From contig NZ_NSKD01000004.1 in NCBI RefSeq assembly GCF_002286965.1, forward strand, positions 179,560-243,559: 64,000 nucleotides of DNA. The letters run 5' to 3'. This stretch comes from Halovibrio salipaludis (GTDB lineage Bacteria > Pseudomonadota > Gammaproteobacteria > Pseudomonadales > Oleiphilaceae). Positions 8,234 through 17,301 of the stretch are shown piece after piece. Positions within the stretch are counted from its first letter, which is position 1. Every line of letters starts with the position of its first letter. The notes beneath the pieces are model-generated. The model saw only the letters and a program-made list of their open reading frames with translations, ran no database searches and was not told where the DNA came from. A program made the position numbers and the translations under genes.

Positions 8234-10858
8234 TCAGGGCTCGAGCGGCAGGTACAGACGGAAGGTGGCCCCACGCCCCTCGGTGCTGACCAGATCCACG
8301 GTGCCGCCATGGCGCTCGGCTACTGTCTGAACAAAGGCCAGACCCAGGCCCGCCCCGTGCGGGGCGCCCATCTCCTGGTTCTGCTGTCGGCGGAACCGCT
8401 GGAACACTAGGGGCTGGTCCTCGGGGGCAATGCCTGGCCCCTGATCCGCTACCGCCACAATGCCATAGCCTCCGGCTTTCTCTACTGTAACCGCCACTTC
8501 CGTGGATTCAGGGCTGTACTGCAGGGCATTGGTCAGCAGGTTGATCACGGCCCGCTCCAGCAGTTCCGCATTGCCCTGCAGCCATAGATCCTCTTCTCCC
8601 TCCAGCTCGATCCGGATCTCCCGACTTTGGGCCTGCTGCTGCACGGCGTCCACGGCATTCTCGGCAATGGTCAGCAGTTCGCATTCATAGAAGCGTTTCT
8701 CAGTGAGGTCCTCGGCGCGAGCCAGCTGGACAAACTCCTCCGCGAGTTCATAGCTGCGCCGGGCCAGGCGGGCGATCTGGCCCAGTGTCTCCGGGGCGGC
8801 GTGACGGTTCTCGCGCTGGAGCTGATCGAGCAATGCCAGCTGCGAGACCAGGGGGGACCGCATGTCGTGGGAGATGAAATCAATCGCCTCGCGATACTGG
8901 CGCTGGCGCTCACGCAGATCGGTGATGTCCGAGAAGTTGGCAATCAGGCCGGGTTGGCGCCAGGGGCTGCGGCCGAACGGCGTCAGGTGGAACAGCAGGG
9001 TCCGCTGCCCGAGTGACAGTTCCGCGGTGAGAGGCGTGCCCCCGGTGAGTACCGACAGGACGGCGTCGCGCCAGTTCCGGGTTCCGGATGGCGGGGTCGT
9101 ATGGGGCACGGACCCCGCCAGAAGACGGGGCAGTGGCATGCCCTGAAGGCTCTCGCGGGGGGTACCGAACCAGTCGGCAACGCGCCCGTTGACGAACTCG
9201 ATCACGCCCAGGGCGTCGGTGACAATGACCCCGTCCGGCATGCGCTCAAAGCCCGTACCGATGAAGCGGCGCATGCCGGCGAGGTTGAGCGCGGCGGCAT
9301 GGACGCGCTGGATACGGCGTGACAGTCGTTCACGGCTGGTTTTAATGACAGCGTGTGCGCTCCCGGCATGCAGGGGCAGGCGGTCCAGGTAGGCGCGCCG
9401 TGCATCGTCCGTACCGCTTGCGGGCCAGACCAGTCCCAGTTCATGCCAGGCCCCATTGCGGTGGAAGCGGACACGGCTGGTGGTGGCCTCGTGCTGCCAT
9501 TTACCGGGTTGCTGGAACTGGTGGGTGGTCACCGGAGACTGCCCACGTACCGCTTGCCCCTCGGTAACAAGCCAGCCATCCCGTGCGCCCAGCAGTTCCT
9601 TCAGGTGTTCCAGAAGGCGAGCGGGGGCGGTATCCGCAAGCTCGCTGGTGGGTACGTTGCGCTCATGGCCGAGCGCGTCCAGCTGGCGGTTGAGGAAATG
9701 GGTGAGCAGCGCCAGGCGTTCCGCCGTCCAGAGGGGAAAGGCCAGTGCCGCCACCACTGCTGGCGCCGAAGGGGGCATCCACAGCTGGAGCCAGCGCATG
9801 GTAAGGGCGCTGAGCAGCAGGGGCAGGGCGGTCAGCCCGACGCTGAGCAGCAGTGTGCGCGTCGGCCGCATGCGCGGGAATGCCAGTGTGATCAGCAGGA
9901 TGATGCCGATGCCGGTAGCGGCCACAGGCCACAGTGATACCGGCTGGATCAGCCGATTCCGGGCCATGGCGGCATAGGTGTTGGCGTGGAACTCCACCCC
10001 GGTCAGGGGGTTGCCGCGCCCGGACAGGGGCGTGGGCAGGACATCGCCAAAGCCGGCGGCGGTGTGGCCCACAAAGAGCGTGCGGCCGGCAAGGCGGGAA
10101 TCCGGTACCCGGCCTTTCAATACGTCAATATAGGAAAAGCGCGGAATCGCACCGGTCGGGGTGAAGGGAACATGGACACGGTGGCTGCGTACGTTCACAT
10201 AGGGCGCCGCCTGTTCCGTCGCCGCGGGTGCCTGGCGCTGGATTCCGGCCTGCATGGCCACGGCATCGGCGAGGCTGGGCCAGGTGGCTTCTCCCAGGCC
10301 CTGGCGCCGGAAAAGCGTGCGGGCGATGCCATCGTCGTCCAGTTCCGCGTGCACATGGCCCAGGGCCGCGGCGGCCCGGGTCAGCCGGGCCGTTGGCAGG
10401 AATTCCCGCAGCGGCATGTCACTGTCTCCCGGGAATATATGCAGGGGCAGGATCACGTTGCCATGGCGCTCCATGGCCTCGGCAAGAAGCCGGTCGTCGT
10501 GACCGTTTTCCGAGGGCTCGGTAAACAGGATATCCAGTGCGATGGGCCCGGCGCCGGCCTCATCCAGGCGGTCGATCAGGCTGGCATGGCGGTGGCGCGG
10601 CCAGGGCCAGCGCCCCAGGGCTTCGAGGCTCTTCTCATCAATGGCGACAATGGCCAGGTCGTCCGGTGGCGTGACCGGCATCAGGCGGATGAAGGTGTCG
10701 TGCAGCCAGAAGTCCAGCCGCTGGGTGGCGGAGGTACTGAGCAGAAGAACCAGCACCGCGAGCAGGGGCAGGGCGAGATGCCAGCGTGCCAGACGGCGGG
10801 AGGGCAGCAGCTCGGCGGTTTCCATAGTATGGAAGATCCCTTCCGGTTCGTGGTTCAT
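8234..10858 (-). CDS. CHASE2-domain sensor histidine kinase
   Basis: 874 residues. Order: an N-terminal membrane helix (about 27-45), a large periplasmic CHASE2 domain (about 50-310; DLAIVAIDEKSLEALGRWPW and GRTLFVGHTAAGFGDV are hallmarks), three membrane helices (about 315-390), a PAS-like domain (PDGVIVTDALGVIEFVNGRV), a dimerisation domain with the phospho-accepting His in FISHDMRSPL, and a full HATPase domain (N box NLLTNALQYSP, G1 DQGPGIAP, G2 GAGLGLAFV). All catalytic motifs are intact. The start codon overlaps the stop of the FecR gene by ATGA; an ATG 33 bases further in is an alternative. Last gene of a regulator-FecR-kinase operon. Confidence 0.88.
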   Translation of the reverse strand: MNHEPEGIFHTMETAELLPSRRLARWHLALPLLAVLVLLLSTSATQRLDFWLHDTFIRLMPVTPPDDLAIVAIDEKSLEALGRWPWPRHRHASLIDRLDEAGAGPIALDILFTEPSENGHDDRLLAEAMERHGNVILPLHIFPGDSDMPLREFLPTARLTRAAAALGHVHAELDDDGIARTLFRRQGLGEATWPSLADAVAMQAGIQRQAPAATEQAAPYVNVRSHRVHVPFTPTGAIPRFSYIDVLKGRVPDSRLAGRTLFVGHTAAGFGDVLPTPLSGRGNPLTGVEFHANTYAAMARNRLIQPVSLWPVAATGIGIILLITLAFPRMRPTRTLLLSVGLTALPLLLSALTMRWLQLWMPPSAPAVVAALAFPLWTAERLALLTHFLNRQLDALGHERNVPTSELADTAPARLLEHLKELLGARDGWLVTEGQAVRGQSPVTTHQFQQPGKWQHEATTSRVRFHRNGAWHELGLVWPASGTDDARRAYLDRLPLHAGSAHAVIKTSRERLSRRIQRVHAAALNLAGMRRFIGTGFERMPDGVIVTDALGVIEFVNGRVADWFGTPRESLQGMPLPRLLAGSVPHTTPPSGTRNWRDAVLSVLTGGTPLTAELSLGQRTLLFHLTPFGRSPWRQPGLIANFSDITDLRERQRQYREAIDFISHDMRSPLVSQLALLDQLQRENRHAAPETLGQIARLARRSYELAEEFVQLARAEDLTEKRFYECELLTIAENAVDAVQQQAQSREIRIELEGEEDLWLQGNAELLERAVINLLTNALQYSPESTEVAVTVEKAGGYGIVAVADQGPGIAPEDQPLVFQRFRRQQNQEMGAPHGAGLGLAFVQTVAERHGGTVDLVSTEGRGATFRLYLPLEP

Positions 10859-12315
10859 TCCACGGCGATTTCGCGAACCTCTCCCCAGTCACTGTGCATG
10901 GGTGGTGGAGCCAGGCCCTTAACGCGCACATGATAGCGCTCTCCGGGGGCCAGGCGCATCCGGGTTTCGGGTTCACTGACCTCCTGGTCCTGAACGATGC
11001 GCTCAAAATCACGGTCTTCGGCGATCTGAATGCGGTAGCCATCGGCATTGTCGACGCTCTGCCAGTACAGGTTGACGCGGTCGTCGATGGTATTGGCGCT
11101 GATGACACGGGTAGCGTCCAGGCTGCCGGCAAGCCTGAAACAGTTCACCGGGCTGGTCGCCGTGCTATCGCCGCCGGCGCGTGTTGCCACCCGCCAGCAA
11201 TACTGGCCCGGCTCCAGTGGTTCATTCACGCGTGCGCTGTCACCGGTTTCCCAGGTACTGGTGGCGATGGTTTCCTCGAATGCGGCCGAGCGTGCCACTT
11301 CGACACGGGCCTGCTCGGAGTCGCCCTGGAGAGACCACTCGAATTCCGGTTGCCCCTGTTTCACGGTGGCGTCCTGGGCGGGGGTCTGCAGCGTTGCCGG
11401 CCGAGCCTGCAGGGGGACCTCGGATTCAAGGCCGTCCGCGTTCGAGGCGAGCTGTGATGTGGGTGGCAGGGGCCGGATCACCGGCTCTGAGCCGGGTCCG
11501 GGCGAAAGGAAGGCGGAATAGCCTTCGCGGATCGGTTGCATGTCCTGGCGGGTGCCGAACCAGACTTCGCCCTCCCGCACTTCCAGGAGGGTGCCGTCCT
11601 CGCGGGCTTCGAGGCCGAAACGGGTGCCACGCACGGCGGCCACGGCGGAAGGCGTATGGATCTCGAACCGCGAACCGTTCTCTTCCGTGGGTTCCACATG
11701 TGTTTCGATGCGGCCCTGCTTCAGGTTCATGCGGGTATCGGCCATGGCACCACGGCCATACTGGGTCAGGCGGTTGAACTGCAGGCGGGAGTCCGGCTCG
11801 ATGGCCAGCGTGGAGCCGTCCGCCAGCCTGATGCGGGCATAGCCATCACTGGCGGTGCGTACGCCATCACCGACGTTCAGGCGGTCGCCTTCGTCCAGCA
11901 GATCCCGGGTGCCTTCCGGGTGACTGGTCCGCCAGGCCTGGCCACGCACCGCAATTGCCCTGGCCGGTCTGGGGCGGCGTTCCAGCCACTGAACGGGCAC
12001 CTGGAGCGTGTTGCCGGGCTCCAGCGCTGCATCCCGTGCCCGGCCGTTGTAACCCATGAGCTGGCCGGCATTGCGGTTTTCAGAGAGGAGGCGGTCGGCG
12101 ATGGCGGCTGGGGTGTCATCGGGTTTGATGGTGTAGGTCCAGTCGCCATCGGAATCCGCGGGGGCCGGTGCCAGGGTCAGCTCCGCGTTGGCGGAACCGC
12201 GCGCAACATCGCCGCTGGCGGGCATGGCGCAGAGTACCATTGCGGCCATCACGAAGGGCCACAGACGGATTGGTCCGCGTGCTGCTGAACTGGTTGCGAC
12301 TGCCTGCTGCCCCAT
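10855..12315 (-). CDS. Periplasmic LysM-FecR domain protein
   Basis: 486 residues. A signal peptide (about residues 16-36, LWPFVMAAMVLCAMPASG) is followed by a LysM domain (about 60-108, YTIKPDDTPAAIADRLLSEN to LEPGNTLQVP) that should bind peptidoglycan. A FecR domain follows (about 118-225, with DGVRTASDGYARIRLADGS and TPSAVAAVRGTRFGLEA). The C-terminal 180 residues look like two fibronectin-type repeats (EFEWSLQGDSEQARVEVA; VNLYWQSVDNADGYRIQIAE). It is co-transcribed with the kinase downstream (4-base overlap) and the response regulator upstream (17-base gap). Inference: a periplasmic partner or ligand-presenting subunit for the CHASE2 sensor. Unlike FecR of siderophore systems, no TonB receptor or ECF sigma gene is nearby. 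Confidence 0.82.
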   Translation of the reverse strand: MGQQAVATSSAARGPIRLWPFVMAAMVLCAMPASGDVARGSANAELTLAPAPADSDGDWTYTIKPDDTPAAIADRLLSENRNAGQLMGYNGRARDAALEPGNTLQVPVQWLERRPRPARAIAVRGQAWRTSHPEGTRDLLDEGDRLNVGDGVRTASDGYARIRLADGSTLAIEPDSRLQFNRLTQYGRGAMADTRMNLKQGRIETHVEPTEENGSRFEIHTPSAVAAVRGTRFGLEAREDGTLLEVREGEVWFGTRQDMQPIREGYSAFLSPGPGSEPVIRPLPPTSQLASNADGLESEVPLQARPATLQTPAQDATVKQGQPEFEWSLQGDSEQARVEVARSAAFEETIATSTWETGDSARVNEPLEPGQYCWRVATRAGGDSTATSPVNCFRLAGSLDATRVISANTIDDRVNLYWQSVDNADGYRIQIAEDRDFERIVQDQEVSEPETRMRLAPGERYHVRVKGLAPPPMHSDWGEVREIAVE

Positions 12316-12332
12316 GGAACTCCAACCTGCCT

Positions 12333-13034
12333 TCAGGCGCTCTCGGCCTCCTGGTCCACCGCTTCCAGCCGATAACCGCGCTGGTAGATCGTCTTGATGC
12401 GGTAGCCGTTCTCCGGCTTGATGCCCAGCCGCCGTCTCAGGCGGCTCATGTGTGTGTCCACGGTCCGTGTGTTGATGTCACTGGATACGCCCCAGACCCG
12501 CTCAAGGAGCATTTCTCGGGTGAGCAGCCGGCCCTGGTTCTGGAACAGGAACAGGGTCAGGTCGAAATCCTTGTCCGTCAGTTCGATCAGTTCACCGTGG
12601 CAATGGATGGTGCGCCTGGTGGTATCGATAACGAAGGGCCCGAAGACCAGCTCTTCCTTTTCCACTTCCGGATGAACCCGACGCAGCAGCGCCCGAACCC
12701 GTGCCAGCAGCTCGCCCGGGCGCAGCGGTTTGGCCAGGTAGTCATCGGCACCGGCGTCCAGGGCCTGGATGATGTCCTGTTCGCTGTCGCGCTGGGTCAC
12801 GAACAGTACCGGTATGGGCCAATCCAGGTTGAGCCGGACCTGGCGCAGAACCTCGATCCCATCGATGTCAGGAATCTGCCAGTCGAGAATCAGCAGGTCA
12901 TAGCTTTTGTGGGTGACAGCACTGAGAAACGCCTGCCCGGTCGGGAAACAGTCGCACTGTTTCCCGTCCTTCTCCAGCAGCTCCGCGATGCGGTCCGCCT
13001 GTTCCTGCTCGTCCTCCAGCAGTGCAATGCGCAT
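12333..13034 (-). CDS. OmpR-family DNA-binding response regulator
   Basis: 233 residues from MRIALLEDEQ. The frame is open to a TTG 21 bases upstream, but the ATG with a G-rich site before it is preferred. Receiver domain: acidic pocket EDE (residues 7-9), phospho-acceptor Asp51 in LILDWQIPD, and Lys in YLAKPLRPGELLARV. The C-terminal winged helix contains ELTDKDFDLTLFLFQNQGRL, TREMLLERVWG and TRTVDTHMSRLRRRLG. First gene of the operon with the FecR-like protein and CHASE2 kinase; it presumably acts as the cognate regulator. Confidence 0.9.
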   Translation of the reverse strand: MRIALLEDEQEQADRIAELLEKDGKQCDCFPTGQAFLSAVTHKSYDLLILDWQIPDIDGIEVLRQVRLNLDWPIPVLFVTQRDSEQDIIQALDAGADDYLAKPLRPGELLARVRALLRRVHPEVEKEELVFGPFVIDTTRRTIHCHGELIELTDKDFDLTLFLFQNQGRLLTREMLLERVWGVSSDINTRTVDTHMSRLRRRLGIKPENGYRIKTIYQRGYRLEAVDQEAESA

Positions 13035-13166
13035 AGGCCCCCCAGGTTCCTTCAATCATCGTTCCACAGGCCAATCTCGTGGTGCAGTTGTTGAAATGTT
13101 GTAAAGGGTAACATGGAACACGGTCACCGCTTTCTCAAGGTGTTGGCACGTTTTTCTGAAATCCTG

Positions 13167-15344
13167 TCAAACGGCACGGGTGTCGGGTCTCCCGTCACGG
13201 TCCGGTACCGTGGTGCGGCAGCCAGGGTATCGGCTGCAGCCCCAGAAGGGGCCGTTACGTCCATTGCGGCGGACCAGTGGCGCATAGCAATAGGGGCAGG
13301 GCACCGGCGCCTGGTCCATGCCATCCGATGTCCCCTCAGCCTGCGCCTGCGGTTCATCCTGGGGGTCCGGCTGCTCTGTGATGCGGCGCGTTCCCTTGCA
13401 TCCGGGAAAGCGCGAACAGGACCAGAATTCCCCATAAGGGCCACTGCGCCGGCGCATCGGGGCTCGGCAGCGTGGGCAGTGGACACCGGTCTGTTCCGGT
13501 TCCGGTGGGGCGAAGGCGCTGCGGGCGGGTTCGATCAGGGTGCGGATGTCGCTGGCGAGCTGGGTCAGGAAGGCGTCTGTGTCCGCCTCGCCCTGGCGGA
13601 TGGCTTCCAGCCGGGATTCCCAGATGGCGGTGCGGTCCGGGGTGGTCGCGTCTTCCGGCAGGCCATCGATCAGGGCACGACCCTTGCCTGTGGCATGGAT
13701 GGAGCGGCCTTCACGGTACAGGAAGTCCCGGTTGAAAAGAGTCTGGATAATGGCCGCACGGGTGGCTTCCGTGCCCAGGCCGTCGGTCTCGCGAAGGGTG
13801 CGGCGCAGGGCCTCGTCTTTTACAAAGCGGGCGATGCCGGTCATGGCCGAGAGCAGTGAGGCGTCCGTGAACGGCAGAGGGGGCCGGGTGGTTTTCTCCA
13901 GGCAGCGGGCCTCGTGGCAATGGACTGGTGTGCCGGGATCCAGCCGCGGCAGGGGGGCTTTGGGCGTTTCCGCTTCCTGGCGGCGCTGAACGGGTTCCAG
14001 CCGTTTCCAGCCCGCGTACAGCAGGCCGGTCTCCCGAGCCCGGAAATGCTCGCCGGCAATGGTCGCGCTCAGGTGCCCCTCGCGGTGGATGGCGTCGTGC
14101 TCGAACTGCATCAGGTAGAAACGGGCCACCAGGTCGTAGACGGCCCGCTCGTTGGTGCTGAGCTTCTGCAGGTCCATTACCCGGCGGGTTGGGACGATGG
14201 CGTGGTGAGCGCCGACCTTGCCGTCGTCCCAGGCCCGGCTGCGGCGGCTGGGATTTTCCGGCACGCCCTCGGGGGCCAGATCCGGGAGGTTGCGCTGGAT
14301 GGCTTCGAGCAGTTCCTGGCGGTCCTCCCAGTGCGCTTCGGGCAGGTAGCGGCAGTCCGAGCGCGGGTAGGTGATGAGGCGGTGTTTCTCGTAGAGGGAC
14401 TGGGCGGCGCTGAGCACCTGCTCGGCACCCAGCCCGTAGCGCTTGGCGGCCGTGATCTGGAGCACGGAGAGTGAGAGCGGCAGCGGTGGTGCCTCGTTGC
14501 GTTCGCGGAAGCGGGCGTCCGTGATCTCGCCATCCTGCCCGGTGACCTTCGCTTTCACGTCCTCGGCGGGTCTGCGCCGGAGCAGGCGGCCTTCCTCGTC
14601 GATATGGGTGGAATGCGCCTCACCGGGCTGCCAGCGGGCCCGGAACAGGGCGTCCGGCGTGTCCGGCGGGGCCAGGGCGGCATCCAGCTGGAACCAGGGC
14701 GTGGGCTCGAAGTCCTCAATGGCCCGGTCCCGTGCGACCACCAGCCCGAGAACAGGCGTCTGGACCCGGCCCACTGAGAAGACTCCCTCCTTGCCCTGCT
14801 GCTGGTGGTGAAGGGTGTAGGCGCGGCTCAGGTTGATGCCGTAGAGCCAGTCCGCGCGCTGGCGCGCTTCCGCTGAGGCCTTGAGCGGGGCGAAGCGCTG
14901 GTTGCTGCTCTCCTCCTCGAGGGCGCGGCGTACTGCGGGCGGGTTGAGGTCGTTGATGAGCACTCGCCGGACCGGGCCGGACACGCCACACCATTCCAGT
15001 ACCTCATCCACCAGCAGCTGGCCTTCCCGATCCGGGTCGCCGGCGTGGATGACCTCCTGCGCTTGAGCGGTCAGCCGCTCAAGCACCGTCAGCTGGTCGC
15101 GGACGTCCTCTTTGGGCCGGCGCTGCCAGTCTTCCGGGATCATGGGCAGCAGGTCCATGCGCCAGCGCCGCCATTCCGGGCGGTAATCCCCGGGTTCAAT
15201 GGGCTCCAGCAGGTGACCCACGCACCAGCTCACGTATACCCCGCCGCCACAGTCCAGGTAGCCCTGCCGGCGCTGGGGGCTGTTGGTGATGGCGGTGGCA
15301 ATGGCGCGGGCGAGCGAGGGCTTTTCCGCAATATAGAGGCGCAT
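13167..15344 (-). CDS. topB: DNA topoisomerase III
   Basis: 725 residues, a type IA topoisomerase that relaxes negative supercoils and decatenates DNA. The TOPRIM domain starts at MRLYIAEKPSLARAIA and has the metal-binding HAGDPDREGQLLVDE. The active-site tyrosine lies in LITYPRSDCRYLPE. The C-terminus carries two four-cysteine zinc ribbons (CPRCRAPM...CSRFPGC and CPYCYAPL...CSRYPGC). Some TopB proteins lack these; they resemble those at the end of TopA and probably bind single-stranded DNA. The family length (about 650-730) is matched. Confidence 0.93.
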   Translation of the reverse strand: MRLYIAEKPSLARAIATAITNSPQRRQGYLDCGGGVYVSWCVGHLLEPIEPGDYRPEWRRWRMDLLPMIPEDWQRRPKEDVRDQLTVLERLTAQAQEVIHAGDPDREGQLLVDEVLEWCGVSGPVRRVLINDLNPPAVRRALEEESSNQRFAPLKASAEARQRADWLYGINLSRAYTLHHQQQGKEGVFSVGRVQTPVLGLVVARDRAIEDFEPTPWFQLDAALAPPDTPDALFRARWQPGEAHSTHIDEEGRLLRRRPAEDVKAKVTGQDGEITDARFRERNEAPPLPLSLSVLQITAAKRYGLGAEQVLSAAQSLYEKHRLITYPRSDCRYLPEAHWEDRQELLEAIQRNLPDLAPEGVPENPSRRSRAWDDGKVGAHHAIVPTRRVMDLQKLSTNERAVYDLVARFYLMQFEHDAIHREGHLSATIAGEHFRARETGLLYAGWKRLEPVQRRQEAETPKAPLPRLDPGTPVHCHEARCLEKTTRPPLPFTDASLLSAMTGIARFVKDEALRRTLRETDGLGTEATRAAIIQTLFNRDFLYREGRSIHATGKGRALIDGLPEDATTPDRTAIWESRLEAIRQGEADTDAFLTQLASDIRTLIEPARSAFAPPEPEQTGVHCPRCRAPMRRRSGPYGEFWSCSRFPGCKGTRRITEQPDPQDEPQAQAEGTSDGMDQAPVPCPYCYAPLVRRNGRNGPFWGCSRYPGCRTTVPDRDGRPDTRAV

Positions 15345-15415
15345 TCGGGCTCCTGCCGGACGCTGTGCTAGACTCGACGGCGCATTGTAACGAATCCGCG
15401 GACGCCGGAGGTGGC

Positions 15416-15733
15416 ATGTCGCTGCATTCCCAGATCGAGTCCCTCCTGACGGAGCATTTCAGTCCCGAAGTGCTCTCTGTGGAGAATGAAAGCCACCAGC
15501 ACGCGGTGCCGCCCAACTCCGAGACCCACTTCAAGGTGGTGATGGTGGCGGAGGCGTTTGAGGGCAAACGCCGTGTGGGGCGCCATCAGGCGGTCTATGG
15601 CGCGCTGGATGAGCCGCTGAAGCAGGGCGTCCACGCGCTCACGCTGCATCTCTACACTCCGGACGAATGGCAGTCCCGCGAGAGTGGGGCGCCTGACTCC
15701 CCGCCCTGCATGGGCGGATCCCAGGCCGGCTGA
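15416..15733 (+). CDS. BolA family protein
   Basis: 105 residues. The ATG at 15416 is preceded by CGGAGGTGG, so the upstream extension of the frame is not used. The BolA core is clear: SHQHAVPPNSETHFKVVMVA, with the conserved His and the FEGKRRVGRHQAVYGAL helix-turn region, then GVHALTLHLYTPDEW. BolA proteins work with monothiol glutaredoxins in Fe-S handling and also influence morphology genes. It starts 71 bases from divergent topB and is followed after 10 bases by the yciO-like gene in the same direction. Confidence 0.88.
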   Translation: MSLHSQIESLLTEHFSPEVLSVENESHQHAVPPNSETHFKVVMVAEAFEGKRRVGRHQAVYGALDEPLKQGVHALTLHLYTPDEWQSRESGAPDSPPCMGGSQAG

Positions 15734-15743
15734 GGAGGCGCAA

Positions 15744-16364
15744 ATGAGCCAGTTCTTCGAGATCCACCCGGAAACCCCGCAGCCCCGGCTGGTGCGCCAG
15801 GCCGTGGAGATCCTGAAAAAGGGCGGCGTGATCGCCTACCCCACGGATTCCGCCTACGCGTTCGGCTGTGCGCTGGGCGAGAAAAAAGCGGCTGAACGCA
15901 TCAAGTGGCTGCGCAACCTGGACGACAAGCACAATTTCACCCTGGTGTGTAAGGACCTGTCGGACATCGGCCCCTACGCCAAAGTGGACAACGTCCAGTT
16001 CCGGCTCCTCAAGTCCCACACACCGGGGCCCTATACCTGGATTATGGACGCCACCAGTGAGGTACCGCGCCGGCTGCTGCATCCCAAACGCCGCCAGATC
16101 GGCATCCGCGTGCCGGATAACCGCATTGTGGAGGCGCTGGTGGCGGAGATGGGCGAACCCATCATGAGCTCAACCCTGCTGATGCCGGGTGACGAGTGGC
16201 CCATGAGTGATGCCGAGGAGATCCGTGACCGCCTGGAGCACCATGTGGATCTGGTGATTGAGGGCGGTTACTGCGGGCGCGAGCCGACCACGGTTGTGGA
16301 CCTGTGTGGTGACGTACCCGTGCTGCTGCGTGAGGGCAAGGGCGACGTTACGCCGTTCCAGTAG
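15744..16364 (+). CDS. YciO/Sua5/YrdC-family protein (threonylcarbamoyl-AMP synthase-like)
   Basis: 206 residues starting at MSQFFEIHPETPQPRLVRQA with a strong TGAGGAGG upstream. The YrdC fold is recognisable: GGVIAYPTDSAYAFGCALGE, KWLRNLDDKHNFTLVCKDLS, LLKSHTPGPYTWIMDAT, RRQIGIRVPDN and EPTTVVDL. YciO is a paralogue of Sua5/TsaC, which make the t6A tRNA precursor. Whether YciO does so in vivo is uncertain, so no tRNA role is claimed. It probably forms an operon with the bolA-like gene. Confidence 0.85.
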   Translation: MSQFFEIHPETPQPRLVRQAVEILKKGGVIAYPTDSAYAFGCALGEKKAAERIKWLRNLDDKHNFTLVCKDLSDIGPYAKVDNVQFRLLKSHTPGPYTWIMDATSEVPRRLLHPKRRQIGIRVPDNRIVEALVAEMGEPIMSSTLLMPGDEWPMSDAEEIRDRLEHHVDLVIEGGYCGREPTTVVDLCGDVPVLLREGKGDVTPFQ

Positions 16365-16376
16365 GAATGAAGCCGG

Positions 16377-17033
16377 TCAGGCCGGCTGGTTGAAGCGGAT
16401 CTCGAAGCCGGCCGCCGGATCCTGACCCTGGCCGGATTCATCGGTCATGACCTGCTTGCGCAGTTCCTGGTAGCGGTGGGCAATGTCCTGGAGGCGGTTG
16501 TTCTCCGGGCTTTCGCTTACAAGACTCTCCAGCATCGAATTGCCTTCCCCGTAGGCCTGGGAGATGCGTGAGACGTTCTCCAGATACTCCACCGTGGGCT
16601 GGTTGGTGCTCAGGCGGTTGAAAGCGGCCTTGAAGGCCCGGTTCTGGTTGAGGTCGTTCTCGATGCGGTCCCGGGTCTCCTGGGGAATCTGGGCTTCCAT
16701 CTCGATGTCCCCCAGATTGTTGCGCCGCACCGCCATCCGAGTGCCAAGATCCACCTCCAGCTCCTGAAGCTTGGTGCCGATGGTTTCCTTCACAAAACCA
16801 CTGTCCCGCGCCACAGCATTCTTGAACTCCTGCATGGGCAGATCCGCCAGGCTGACATTGCTGCCACCACGGTCTTGCAGCGTCACGCGTTCGTCGGCAA
16901 TGGAGGTCGCCGTCTTGGCCGGCGCGGGCTCGCTCCCAGGGGCCTGCTGCGGTGCTTTCTGCTGCGCCCCGCTGGTCTCAGTGCCCTGAATGGCCCGGGC
17001 CCCGAAGTTCAGTGCCGCATCCAGAATACCCAT
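16377..17033 (-). CDS. Hypothetical protein
   Basis: 218 residues, hydrophilic and probably helical. The N-terminus MGILDAALNFGARAIQGTET is amphipathic. A Gln/Pro/Ala-rich linker (about 22-40) follows, then a charged helical body with EFKNAVARDSGFVKETIGTK, PQETRDRIENDLNQNRAFKAAFN and NRLQDIAHRYQELRKQV. There is no signal peptide or membrane helix, and the family was not recognised. It is monocistronic, between the yciO-like gene (convergent, 12 bases apart) and tRNA-Arg. Confidence 0.6.
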   Translation of the reverse strand: MGILDAALNFGARAIQGTETSGAQQKAPQQAPGSEPAPAKTATSIADERVTLQDRGGSNVSLADLPMQEFKNAVARDSGFVKETIGTKLQELEVDLGTRMAVRRNNLGDIEMEAQIPQETRDRIENDLNQNRAFKAAFNRLSTNQPTVEYLENVSRISQAYGEGNSMLESLVSESPENNRLQDIAHRYQELRKQVMTDESGQGQDPAAGFEIRFNQPA

Positions 17034-17111
17034 GATCGGTTCACTCCTGGCAGAGGTTTGCCGGTTTTCCGTCGTTCACGGGCAGGGGTATGCAGGATTC
17101 AGGCCAGAATA

Positions 17112-17188
<77 letters not shown>

Positions 17189-17301
17189 GGGGAGAGGTGC
17201 GTATGGTAGCGGGCTCTGCATCCGGCATCAAATCATGTTGTTGCCGGCGGTGACTGGGCCGGCCTAGACTGCCCCTCTTTCCATGTTTCCCGGGGGTAGG
17301 C

